A stretch of DNA of 11,047 nucleotides from Larix sibirica (taxonomy: Eukaryota; Streptophyta; Pinopsida; Pinales; Pinaceae), in the NCBI GenBank assembly GCA_004151065.3, contig NWUY0304094676.1, positions 1 to 11,047 on the forward strand. The letters are read 5' to 3'. The notes beneath the pieces were generated by a model. That model saw only the letters and a list, made by a program, of their open reading frames with translations, had not been told where the DNA came from and did no database searches. Shown in pieces: positions 1-8,181 of this stretch (within the stretch, counting starts at the first letter, position 1; every line of letters starts with the position of its first letter). The position numbers and the translations under genes are program-made.

Positions 1-74
1 AATTAGCAGTGGTTTCTAAGGTTGTCTCCCATCGCCTCTAAAGGGCACCAAGGTGGCCAGGGGCGTGACAGTGT

Positions 75-700
75 CTGGAGCTATAAAACAGGAGGTCATT
101 TCGATCATTTAAGATCCACCATGAAGATGACCATCTAAGTGAAGGCTTCAGTCCCTCTATATGTTACAAGAAACTAGAGTACAAACATCTTCCAACTATC
201 TACCAATGAATATCGATGGTTGCTAAGGCATGATAAATTCCCACTTTTACCTAAATCATGACTTTCATAGTGGCAATGCTATACCAATTTAAAGGCTTTG
301 GGTTAGGTAGCTTTCTCCACATAGAAAGTCGGGAGAGGACCCTTATCTAGCATTGGGTAGGAATTGCCCTCACCACTACTTGTAGATTTTCTTGGCCAAA
401 GAAGGGTTTCCTCAAATTATATGAATTTGCCTTTGTCCTTCATTTATAAGGAAAAGTTTTTGGAGCCCTAAATTAGGAGGAGGTCATTTTGATCATCTAA
501 GATCCATCATGAAGATGACATTACACTTAAAGGGTTGACTTTCCTTGTATGTTACAATAAACTAGAGTACATACATATTCCAACTGCTTATTAATGAATA
601 TTAGTGGTTGTTGAGGCATGCAAAATTCCCACCTTGACCTAAATCATAGCCTTTATAATGACAATGGTGTCCAAAGTGCCCAACTCGAAGGCGATGGTTT
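75..700. repeat. Diverged two-copy tandem repeat, period about 388 bp
   Basis: Two similar blocks lie in direct orientation, about 75-310 and 461-700. Both contain GGAGGTCATTT (at 91 and 479), then GATCAT, AAGATCCA, CATGAAGATGAC, TATGTTACAA, AACTAGAGTACA, CCAACT, AATGAATAT, AATTCCCAC and ACCTAAATCAT in the same order and at similar spacing. Small indels and many substitutions separate the copies, so the duplication is old. No reading frame is conserved between them. The intervening 311-460 did not show similarity to either block by eye. The family is not recognised; it may be part of a larger dispersed repeat, because the segment that follows at 762-1040 also recurs elsewhere in the window. 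Confidence 0.8.
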
Positions 701-761
701 TCCATGAGAGGGTTTTCCATGACCTAGAACATTCCTAATGTAGGCATATTGATGAACAATT

Positions 762-1040
762 GGCTAGACCTTGCTGAGGGTTCAAGGTTTGGCAAATTTG
801 AAATAGAAATTTGAGAAGCATTGAGGACAAACATTAAGCATGCATGTTGCTTCGTCCATACTTGGTGAGAGGAAAGACAACTCCCATTCTGAAGTGTTGA
901 CATTCTCATTAGAGCATAGACTTATGATTTAAATTTAAAGAATGGGACATTCATTCGGTGAGAGCTTATCTTTGAATAAATGGCTAATAAATGAATTCAC
1001 AATGACCTCTTCATTGAACTATGTTTTTTGGTTCATTTAG
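762..1040 (+). repeat. Left copy of a dispersed direct repeat (partner at 10623-10895)
   Basis: The segment aligns collinearly with 10623-10895 in the same orientation, about 9.86 kb away. The clearest anchors are AGAAATTTGAGAAGCATTG (805 here, 10666 there), ACATTAAGC, CCATACT, GGGCATTCATT or its variant GGACATTCATT, GTGAGA, CTTTGAATA and CTAATAA. By eye the identity is roughly two thirds to 70 percent with several indels. No open frame is shared between copies on either strand; short frames crossing it look accidental. It is best read as one member of an ancient, unrecognised repeat family. Confidence 0.75.
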
Positions 1041-1727
1041 GGCATATAGGAAGCATAAAAACTTGTATGTAGGAGCAATAGGTGAGAGAAGAGAGGGTCT
1101 GTGAGGAGCCTAAGCATTTGGATGAGTGAAACAACAAAGGTGAGAGTCCCCAGAGCTAGTGGCAACGTCGAGCATGGTTTCCTTGAGAGAGCATAAGAGG
1201 GGGATGGAGACTACATGTACATAAATATGATAATGAAGGCCACTATGCTGCATCGCCTTCATAACCGCCTTTGAGAAAGGGGATTGCAACTAGGATAAGG
1301 CCTATTAAGTAAAACTTTTCATCTTCTTCGATACCATAGGTAAATTGAAGGTCATGTAGAAATCCTTAGCTTATGTCGATGGGAGGTCAATGAAAACATT
1401 TGCACTTTCTTAATGCCATATATGTTCTCCAAAACCTTGAAATGCCTTTTTTCGTTATTAGTAATAACACAAAACAACTACTACTTACCATGAAGCTTGA
1501 AACCATGATCAACAATGTTAAAAGCCATATGCTCATACAAGCTTAGCTTGACAAGCCCACATTGCTGGCTTATTGAGCTATACCATGATTAAAAGTTGAG
1601 TACCTATTCGCTAAGCCACCTGAAGAAAGGCTATAAGGGTCGAGACAAAGTCAAAATTGTGGAACATATATAGCATAACATAACAATAGGGTTGTGGAGG
1701 GTCTTCCACAAAATCCATTTATCATAT
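1041..1727. other. Anonymous intergenic DNA
   Basis: I see no reading frame with protein-like composition, no RNA gene and no clear repeat in this stretch. It is moderately AT-rich, with scattered stops in all frames. Decayed repeat sequence is the likeliest content, since the flanking segments are repeats, but nothing in it could be tied to a family. Confidence 0.5.
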
Positions 1728-1971
1728 GTTTTATATGGTGATATTAGAGTTTAGGGTTTAGGCAAAATGCCATGGTTTAGAGTTTGGGCTACTAGGAATA
1801 CGAGTTTAGGGTTTGGATGAACAGGAATAATGCGAGTTTATGGTGTAGAAGTTTTATATGGTGACATTAGAGTTTAGGGTTTAGTCAAAATGCTAGGGTT
1901 TAGGGGTTGGGCAACTAGGAATACGAGTTTAGGGTTTGGATGGACAGGAATACTGCGAGTTTATGGTCTAG
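1728..1971. repeat. Tandem duplication of a 123-bp unit rich in TTTAGGG
   Basis: Copy 1 spans 1728-1850 and copy 2 spans 1851-1971. Both open with GTTTTATATGGTGA, continue through ATTAGAGTTTAGGGTTTAG and ACTAGGAATACGAGTTTAGG, and end in GCGAGTTTATGGT. The offset is exactly 123 bp throughout, with few mismatches and no indel noticed, so this duplication is much younger than the one at 75-700. TTTAGGG, the common plant telomere unit, occurs at 1750, 1805, 1873, 1899 and 1928. The motif is degenerate between these points, so this is a minisatellite with telomere-like words rather than a true interstitial telomere array. Confidence 0.9.
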
Positions 1972-1984
1972 GGTGAAGGAGGCT

Positions 1985-2059
1985 TATATATAGTACATAC
2001 AGCGATTGATCAACTAAACACGGGGTTGTTCTTCATTGTTGTCGTGCTTTGAGGTAAAG
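1985..2059 (+). promoter_or_regulatory. Weak candidate core promoter and first-exon boundary
   Basis: TATATATA at 1985-1992 is a good plant TATA box. About 30 bp downstream lies a plausible start region (near 2015-2025), and a splice-donor-like GAG|GTAAAG follows at 2051-2059. A strong acceptor-like ATTTGCTTGCAG ends at 2362. No substantial reading frame is associated with these signals, and such matches arise by chance in AT-rich DNA. It could be the start of a non-coding transcript, the remains of a gene, or nothing. Confidence 0.15.
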
Positions 2060-3578
2060 GATCTCGACACACAGGCTGTTTGTGGTTCCTCTCATTTCAT
2101 TTTTCGATGTTTTAGCGTAAGAATAATCTCAATTATGCAATGTACGCATAATCTGCACATAGTTCTGCTGTGAATCCAGCCTCTGTGCAATGGATCAACA
2201 GCTTTTATTTGTGCAGAAAGCAAATTCCGGCGCCTCTCTGCTTGAAAGTTTTCCTGTGTGAACAATGGAGAATTTTCCAATCACGAGGCCCACATTATAT
2301 TTTTCCAAAACCTAGTTTGACCTAAGATGTATTGTGTGTAAAACCTAGTTATTTGCTTGCAGCTGATTTATTGCCGGTATTATGCTACAACTTTTTCCCG
2401 CGGAACGGAGTATCTTTTTTTTTCTATCTGTATCGAGTCTCTTCGTTAATAGGGCATCTGTCTTTACAGGCTTTGTATCCTATAAATAATATAAGGGCGC
2501 TACTCTTCTTTGCTATTATGGTAAAGGTTAACGAGTAGTGGGCTGAGCAGATAGACCTTTATAAGAAGAGCGTACCAAGCGAGTTGAGATGCTAGTATAA
2601 GGGCCGATTGATATCACTATTTGGGATCTCTTCAAACGAAACCCTAAAACCTAAAAATCCTAGTATTAATTTTTTATTTTTATTTTGTAATGGTATTTTG
2701 GAACTATTTTGATTAAGTTGGCAGGATAGCCTAGCATAGCTGAAGATTCCGTGAAACCTCTCCCTGGCAATTTTGTTATGTATGTATGTGCGGTTATGTC
2801 TGGAAGCTTCTAGTCTGGAATATTCTGATTGTGGGGAGAAATTGGTGTTTGAATTTTGGGATATAATTTTTCGATGAGGTCTGATTAATTTTAGGTTTCT
2901 GCTGTATTGTATCAGAGTGAAAAGGTCTACATTTTGAAACTTGATACATTTTGAAGTTTTAGGAGGGTTTTCTTTTGAAGCGACTTGTATATGGACGTTT
3001 GTGCTCAATAGGGGAATTTTGCTCAAATTTGTGTGTTCTCATAGTAGCTTACAACAAATAAATTGGTAAAACCACATGACATGTTTCTTATCATGTGAGT
3101 TTCCCATGGCTGATACAATATCAAGGTGGGTTAAACAGAATTGGTAAGCCCAAAGTTCGGATTCGTCCCTCAATGATATAAACCTGGTATAGGAAGGGGT
3201 CCTTAGATATTCAGAAGTGCGTCTTTGTTATGACTTGGTTTCTAAAATTTGCTATGAACAAATTGATTTTGGGGATGGGGAATTTTTATCGTGGGAATGC
3301 ATCTGGGAGTAGTTTGTGGGATTTATAATCATATATTGATTTGTAAAGTTTGAAGCCTTCTGGCAAATTATCAAAAACTTTGCTAAACTAGCAAAAGCAG
3401 CCAGAAAACACAAGCAGTAAGCCTTTCAAGGAATTGATCTATATGCTACTTCCATTTACACATTAGTATCCCCTTGCTGGTTTAGACATTTACACACATG
3501 ATATTCCTTTATGTGGGTTAGACATGGAGTAATTGTCTGGTGTCTTGAAAAAGTTTAAAAATGATATTGCATCGAAAG
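2060..3578. other. Anonymous, intron-like AT-rich DNA
   Basis: No recognisable gene. The longest frame, on the minus strand at 2592-3026, is rich in Asn, Lys, Ser and Ile. It is what the T-rich plus strand gives when read backwards, and it resembles no family I know. The plus strand has an intron-like texture (T-rich runs with occasional GT and CAG signals). A single CCCTAAA (2642-2648) followed by degenerate variants is the only telomere-type word here. A short minus frame at 2092-2280 is also unsupported. Confidence 0.45.
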
Positions 3579-3916
3579 GTAAGTGCATTAGAAATGAGTC
3601 CTGCTGAGCTTTTAAGGAGAGTACGGATGAGGTTGTAATGTAGCTGCTTGCCTCCACTCAGCGACCTCGCACGTTTTTCAAGTCCATCATGATATTGCCG
3701 GGTTCTCCAATATTCACCATACTCTCTAAACGTTTTCAGTTACGGTCTAATATTGCTGGGTTCTCCAGTATTGACCATGTTACCATGTTCTACATTCCTC
3801 CAGCTTTGCTACCAGCACCTATGAGGAATGCAGAAAAGGAAATATGGTTTTCACCTCAGCGACATTATGAGCATAATTATCTGTCAGGAATCATTCTCAC
3901 CTACAGGCAACCATAG
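3579..3916 (+). other. Unrecognised possible plus-strand exon with upstream intron
   Basis: A consensus donor CGAAAG|GTAAGT at 3578/3579 and an acceptor CTCCACTCAG ending at 3661 would delimit an 83-bp intron. Downstream, a frame stays open from 3662 to the stop at 3914-3916, about 84 codons, with an internal ATG at 3689. Its composition is more protein-like than its surroundings, with stretches such as IPPALLPAPMRNAEKE and WFSPQRHYEHNYLSG. Just after, a different frame is open through about 3889-4034 and reads TSEETRPKTRATTVRQDE, which could be a frameshifted continuation. I do not recognise the protein. It may be an exon, a gene fragment or a pseudogene, and chance is not excluded. Confidence 0.2.
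3691..3778 (+). repeat. Pair of 30-bp imperfect direct repeats
   Basis: 3691-3720 and 3749-3778 match at 26 of 30 positions around the core GGGTTCTCCA, with a period of 58 bp. Because 58 is not a multiple of three, the two units are read in different frames within the possible exon at 3662-3916. That argues against a repeated protein motif and mildly against the exon being real. Confidence 0.7.
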
Positions 3917-4584
3917 GTGTACATACTTCTGAAGAAACAAGGCCCAAGACAAGGGCCACTACAGTCAGACAGGATGAAAATCATATTCATGTACTTGTAC
4001 TAGCTCCTTCGACATTTGTTCCTCTATTTGTGTAGACTTAAGGTGAGGTGGCATCCAAGCCATATGGGTTGTGTTAGTGTTTGAATTTGGTCATAATGGA
4101 ATATAAAAATTTCATCAAATATAAGAATTGGTAAAATTTACTTGGAATTGGGATATGTTTTTGGAATATTTGTTCCTAGAAAATTATATAAGTGTTTGGT
4201 GTTCTGAAAAAATGTCATATTTTATTTTTATGAGTCTTGAAAAATGATTGGTTATAGCATTTGCTATTAAATTTACTAGTGGTGAAGGTTTTGCAAAATT
4301 CAATAACTTTTAAAAGAAAAATGTCAAATGGTTATCATGGGGTGAATCAAAGAAACTGCAGTTGATACCTATCCCACTGATAGTATTTGTGTTAACAAAA
4401 TATCTTGACATTGCATTCTATGAGTGCTGAAATCTGTGAAATAATGGATCCCATCAAGTGTTCCCAGTATAGATACATTGTTATGTATCACATTACAAAT
4501 CTATTTACTGCAAAAACCAGTATATTTCTTATAAGATGTTATATTTGTTCTGAAAATGAAATATATCTAGATAAGATCTAGAAA
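3917..4584. other. AT-rich flank beyond the 3' end of LINE copy B
   Basis: Apart from the possible frameshifted coding tail up to about 4034, this stretch holds no gene I can support. I searched the minus strand here for the missing second half of the copy A RNase H domain, which should be present if copy B had simply inserted into copy A, and for a poly(A) tail of copy B (a poly-T run on the plus strand). Neither was seen. Confidence 0.5.
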
Positions 4585-5220
4585 CTAATATATCTGATAT
4601 TGACCCTCCACCAAAACTCTATCAATATAGCTGGAATAATGTAGAATTCCTTCCCCAAGTTCCAGTATATCTTTGGAGAGAATCTGCTCTCTGGTTGAAA
4701 TTTCTGGAGATATGATGATACAACAGAGGAAAAATGATGTTGTAACTGGACTAATCTTAATTTCCAGTGCTCAAGTGTAGCAACCTTTGATGAGAACCTT
4801 TGATCCAATCTATGATAGCTGTAGAATCACCAAAAACCTGTAAATCTGTGACCCCTTTAGTGAATGCAAAAGTTAATAAACCCCATAAAGAAAGGAGTTC
4901 TGTGAGGGTATTGCTTCTTACCTCCTATGCCACAACCAATATAGATCTCAAAGTAATGATCTTTGGACATAAGAAGTAGAATGCCTGCACCGCATATACC
5001 TCTTTGTCTGCACTGTCAAAAAATCCAACAGGGTTCAAACCATCAGTAATAGGAGGATACAAGCTCTTAACTTTAATAGAAACCTCCTCCTTATATCCGC
5101 CTGTAATAAATCTCATAATATAGCAGCAAACCTGCGCAAAGTTGAACCTGTAGTCTTCGAAAATAATTATATTTCTAAATCTCCAAACTCCCCAGATGAA
5201 TAATAGGGGAAAGGTAGAAG
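4585..5220 (-). pseudogene. Copy B C-terminal RNase H domain (RVT_3 type), broken
   Basis: The domain would cleave the RNA strand of the RNA/cDNA hybrid. It opens with a WGVWRFRNIIIFED block (about 5140-5190) that links it to the zinc-binding domain and continues in one frame to about 4822, interrupted only by a TAG at 4925-4927. All four acidic positions expected of RNase H are visible: Asp in GFFDSA (5015-5017), Glu in TELLSL (4898-4900), Asp in VFGDS (4826-4828) and Asp in RADSLSKD (4682-4684). Reaching the last of these needs frame shifts near 4790 and around 4670-4710. The preceding HISRNFNQRAD matches the family's H-x-x-R-x-x-N-x-x-AD signature. Such tails are known from plant L1 lineages that acquired an RNase H of archaeal type. 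The protein end, GQYQIY then TAG, is natural-looking. Confidence 0.88.
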
Positions 5221-5720
5221 TAGCTTGCCAGTCAAAACTAATTATAAAGACCCGAATCTAAGGTTAAGGCTTCGGATTTTCAACAGAAGTTGATGCCCCA
5301 GCGGCTAGATAATTCCCTCCGAAATCTGTATAGTAGTGTGATGGTGCACAAGTGGTCCAACTGTTTTCGCTGCCTGATAACAGAGTGGACATCCTGTTGG
5401 TCTCACTCTGCTGCCCCTGACAAAGTTGTCACCGGTAAGTATCTTATTATTAAGGGCCAGCCAAATGAAACAAAGGTCCTTGTTGGGAGCAGGCCAACCC
5501 CAAAGACTTGGAAACAACCAATGCTGCTGATTAACAGAGTGTATGGAAGCAATAGCCGAGTATGCCAGGCAAGTAGTCACCTCCCCGCACGACTCATTCC
5601 ACGACCGGATGAGTCTATCAGACTGATCCAGCAGGCTTAACCCATTGTGTTCAAGCCCAGCCACATATGAATCCCACTCTATAGCTTCAGTACCTGTCAG
5701 ACCAAGGTCCACTGACAAAA
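5221..5720 (-). pseudogene. Copy B zinc-binding region (zf-RVT), frameshifted
   Basis: This part follows the RT connection region in plant LINE polyproteins and contains a conserved Cys/His cluster thought to bind nucleic acid. The minus-strand frame from 5718 reads SVDLGLTGTEAIEWDSYVAG, then HWLFPSLWGWPAPNKDLCFI and WLALNNKILTGDN, the typical W-x-L-x-W and C-F-I-W-L blocks. The CPLC pair lies at 5380-5391. The downstream His and Cys of the cluster are scrambled: a DHL is reached only by changing frame near 5355, so at least one indel falls inside the zinc site. Between about 5220 and 5305 the frames carry several stops. Confidence 0.88.
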
Positions 5721-6345
5721 ACCAATGGTTGGTGGGTAATACTGCATTCCCTTTCTTTCCTCAAATGATTTAAATAGAATAAACCTCTCGAATGCAGTGA
5801 ATTCACTGTAGATTGTGATGAGGTAATGTTGCACATGATCATTGGATCCACCCCCAGCCGCACCTGAAATTCATCCCCTACCTGCCTCACCAACCACCTG
5901 TTCAAAAGTGGAAAAACATCGAGCACACCACTCCACATGTTAGAAATTGCTTGTGATTTTTTCTGTGCCCACCTGATCCAATCGGGAATAGTTAGATCTT
6001 TCAAATACTTTCCCATATGACCACACTCCGTGACTCCACAGCCCGGAGTGAGTGATACCCCTCCAAAGACTTTTTAGATGAAGAGCCGATCTGATCCAAA
6101 ATATATTTCGGATTCCCCAGCCACCTAACTACTTCGGAGAAGCCAGCTTGTCCCAAGCTGCCAAATGAATGCCTTGTTTGTCTGGAACGGCTGACCATAA
6201 TAAATTATAAATAATTTGCCTGATCTGATTGAGAATGCCCATAGGCACTTTGGCCAATGATAGCCAATAAACAGGTAAATTGTTAAGCAATGAATTCAAT
6301 AGAGTGGGGTGACCACCTAAGGATAGTTTGCGGTTGTACCAAGCA
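5687..6345 (-). pseudogene. Copy B RT connection region, frameshifted
   Basis: A frame running from about 6345 to 6035 reads RICAWYNRKLSLGGHPTLLN, then LPVYWLSLAKVPMGILNQIR and HLAAWDKLASPK, the usual region after the RT palm in plant LINEs. A TAG at 6129-6131 interrupts it just before LGGWGIRN, where an open codon is normal. Near 6020 the frame changes to one starting at 6016 that reads GKYLKDLTIPDW and WSGVLDVFPLLNRWLVRQVG, ending in LVFVSG near 5700. It then overlaps the frame carrying the zinc-binding region. These blocks are clear enough to place the segment firmly, although it cannot be translated as one protein. Confidence 0.9.
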
Positions 6346-7580
6346 CATATCCTTTTTTTTGAACTTCTTTATCAACTAATACCAATCCGAAATATGGTAA
6401 TCATCTGGCTTCAAGAAATAGCCAAGATACTTCAGACCACCATCAATCTCCAGAGAATCAAAAGGGAAGATAGTGTGCACTTGTTCTCTGAAATTTTCCT
6501 CAAGATTGAGATGATATAGACAGGATTTGGGCGAGCTGATCACCATACCTTAAGCTAAGCGGAACTGGTTCAGTAGATCTTTGAAATAATGCCAGTCAGA
6601 CAGCTTTCCAATACCAAATAGGACGTCATCGACAAAGAGTTACCAATACCTGTGATCTTACCTTCATTCTTTGCCCTGATAAGCAGTCTACTTAAGCCTT
6701 CAATCACCAATAAGAAGAAGAGCGGCGAAATTGGACATCTCTGAAGAAGAAGAGTGGCGAAATTGGACATCTCTGGTGGAGACCACACGAGCTCTTAAAG
6801 AAAGAAGTAGGGTACCCACTGATCAACACTGCAAAATTGGTGGATGTAACACATCCCAATATCCACTGGGTCATTTCAAAGTTCAGACCTGCATTCAATA
6901 ATAAAAGCCGAAGGAAAGACCAATCAACCATATCGTAAGCTTTAACCAAATCGAGCTTAAGAACTAAGGACTTGCATTGATTAATTTTTGCAGAATGCAA
7001 TGTCTCTTGTGCTATCCTGTTGGCATCGAATATCTGTTGTTGATGAAGGAACCGAAATTGTTCCTTAGAGATGTGACGAGACAAGCCTTCCTTCAAGCGA
7101 TTTGCAATCACTTTAGAAATAATTTTATACAATAAGTTGTACAGTGAGATAGGACGAAAGTCCTGGAAAGAAAAAGCATTTGAAATCTTTGAAATGAGTG
7201 ATAAAAGTTGCATTGACACCACCAGAAACCTTGCCAGTTGAGCGAGACTCTTCCACCAAGTGGACAATCTTAGGTCCAATCAGGTCATGAAATTGTAGAT
7301 AAAACTCGACCGTCCAGCCATCTGGCTCAGGACTCTTGTCCCTGGCCATATTCTGCAGAAAATCTTCAATCTCTGAAGACGATGCCGGTCTGCCCACCAA
7401 ATCACTCTCTTCTTCTGAAAAAATTTGCGGCATACACTACAAAATCTCAACCTGAGCCCCTAAATTATGGTCCTGTGATATGGCAAATAGAGAACTAAAA
7501 TAACTGGTTGCAGCTTTTTCAATGCCCACCTGAGGTAATCTTACAGCCCCTGGCCCATTAATCTCCCAAATTGCATTTTG
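6346..7580 (-). pseudogene. Copy B reverse transcriptase palm with upstream linker, broken
   Basis: The linker reads QNAIWEINGPGAVRLPQVG and ATSYFSSLF from 7580, followed by a TAG (7437-7439) and the RT N-terminus, SSEIEDFLQNMARDKSPEPDG, close to the canonical DKSPGPDG with Gly changed to Glu. A frameshift near 7195 leads into FQDFRPISLYN and YKIISKVIANRLK. RT motif A, KLDLVKAYD, is at 6932-6958. Motif B reads GLHQRCPISP (6755-6784), where GLRQGCPLSP is usual. The catalytic FVDD box survives at 6625-6636 in the frame LFVDDVLFGIG, but the 32-bp duplication and a further indel near 6640 separate it from motif B. Further TAA (6550-6552) and TAG (6376-6378) codons follow. The enzyme cannot be made from this copy. 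Confidence 0.94.
6712..6775 (-). repeat. 32-bp tandem duplication inside the copy B RT
   Basis: 6712-6743 and 6744-6775 are adjacent copies that match at 31 of 32 positions, the only difference being C at 6723 and T at 6755. Each copy contains AGAAGAAGAG followed by GGCGAAATTGGACATCTCTG. The minus-strand product of each is the motif B block RCPISPLFF. The length is not a multiple of three, so the duplication shifts the frame, and the palm after motif B is read in a different frame. The near identity means it arose late compared with the element's other lesions, by slippage or repair at the GAA-rich end. Confidence 0.95.
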
Positions 7581-7864
7581 CAAGTGAAGAAGCTTCGAGG
7601 GAAAACATTCTCTAGAGCAAGTGCTTTCAAGTTATTGAAAGCATCATTGTCATTCATGTTGGAAAAATGTTGAAGGTTGATACTACCTGGTAATAGACTC
7701 TGCCCATTAGTATCTCTGCCCAATGGTATCAATGACCTGTAAAAATTAAAAGCAAATCTCATCTAAATATACAAAATGTAATTGCTAGAGAAGAACACGC
7801 TGATGGGAAATATGGAATGACGCATGCATCCTTAAGAGCTAGAAACCCAAAACTCTTGGGAGGG
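7581..7864 (-). other. Unassigned sequence between LINE copies A and B
   Basis: Neither copy's protein can be followed through this stretch. A minus-strand frame at 7541-7762 stays open and reads DTNGQSLLPGSINLQHFSNM and FNNLKALALENVFPR, which I cannot place in any LINE domain. It is preceded by a strong acceptor-like TTTGCTTTTAATTTTTACAG ending near 7742. It might be a piece of host exon, a highly diverged 5' part of copy B, or filler DNA from a rearrangement. Its last 40 bases may already belong to copy B in another frame. Confidence 0.5.
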
Positions 7865-8181
7865 ATGCCTTGAAGGGGGAGCCTGGGAGCCAAAAGTTAT
7901 GCATAGTTGTTTGAACCTTCCCCAAATCCCAGGCTGATCTGAAAGTAGTGTTCATCAGACTGATAGAATATAAAGCTGCCCCTGCATATCTCCCTATTCC
8001 TTTGTGATGATCCATCAAAATATGCCCAAGGAAGAATTTTATTGATTTCTTCTACTCTCATCGCTTGCGTTTTAACAGCCCCATTCCCCTGTGAAAAGAA
8101 GGGAAGGATGCCTATTATATATGAGACAATAACCTCAGGGACTGTGATCTTCTCATTGAATATAATGTTGTTCCTGTTCAC
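7865..8181 (-). pseudogene. Copy A RNase H domain, N-terminal half only
   Basis: The open frame ending at 7897 reads NRNNIIFNEK, a variable linker with KTQAMRVEEIN, then PWAYFDGSSQ, where the first catalytic Asp is at 8014-8016, and a beta-strand region YFQISLGFGEGSNNYA. The next codon, where the family has the catalytic Glu of the A-E-L-L-A-L block, is TAA (7897-7899); the following codons read LLAPRLPLQ, recognisable as that helix. The rest of the domain, including the Asp of the FGDS block, is absent. The domain is therefore both truncated and inactivated at an active-site codon. Confidence 0.85.

Larger units (their letters stand above)
4585..7580 (-). mobile_element. LINE copy B: 5'-truncated, decayed plant L1-type retrotransposon
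   Basis: Read on the minus strand, this is an ORF2-like polyprotein in the order pre-RT linker, RT, connection region, zinc-binding domain (zf-RVT) and C-terminal RNase H. The intact protein would carry out target-primed reverse transcription at the insertion site. ORF1 and the endonuclease domain are missing, consistent with 5' truncation. The frame is broken by five nonsense codons (7437-7439, 6550-6552, 6376-6378, 6129-6131, 4925-4927) and repeated frameshifts, including a 32-bp duplication at 6712-6775. Long stretches between the lesions remain readable, so decay is moderate. The translated protein ends at the TAG at 4585-4587. The true element 3' end, poly(A) tail and target-site duplication were not found. 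The family assignment is very secure; the exact ends are not. Confidence 0.93.

Noticed and set aside
724-909. 61-codon minus-strand frame in the left repeat
   Set aside because: The frame is not kept in the homologous segment near 10663, so it is not under coding constraint.
1728-1971. True interstitial telomere array
   Set aside because: TTTAGGG words are isolated and separated by non-telomeric sequence within a 123-bp unit.
2592-3026. 144-codon minus-strand open frame
   Set aside because: Asn/Lys/Ser/Ile-rich composition, no motif or family resemblance, and it is the reverse of T-rich, intron-like plus-strand DNA.
5290-5640. 116-codon plus-strand open frame
   Set aside because: It lies antisense to the well-supported zinc-binding region of LINE copy B and looks like a shadow frame.
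6001-6198. 65-codon minus-strand frame
   Set aside because: A different minus-strand frame over the same bases encodes the recognisable RT connection region, so this one is a shadow.
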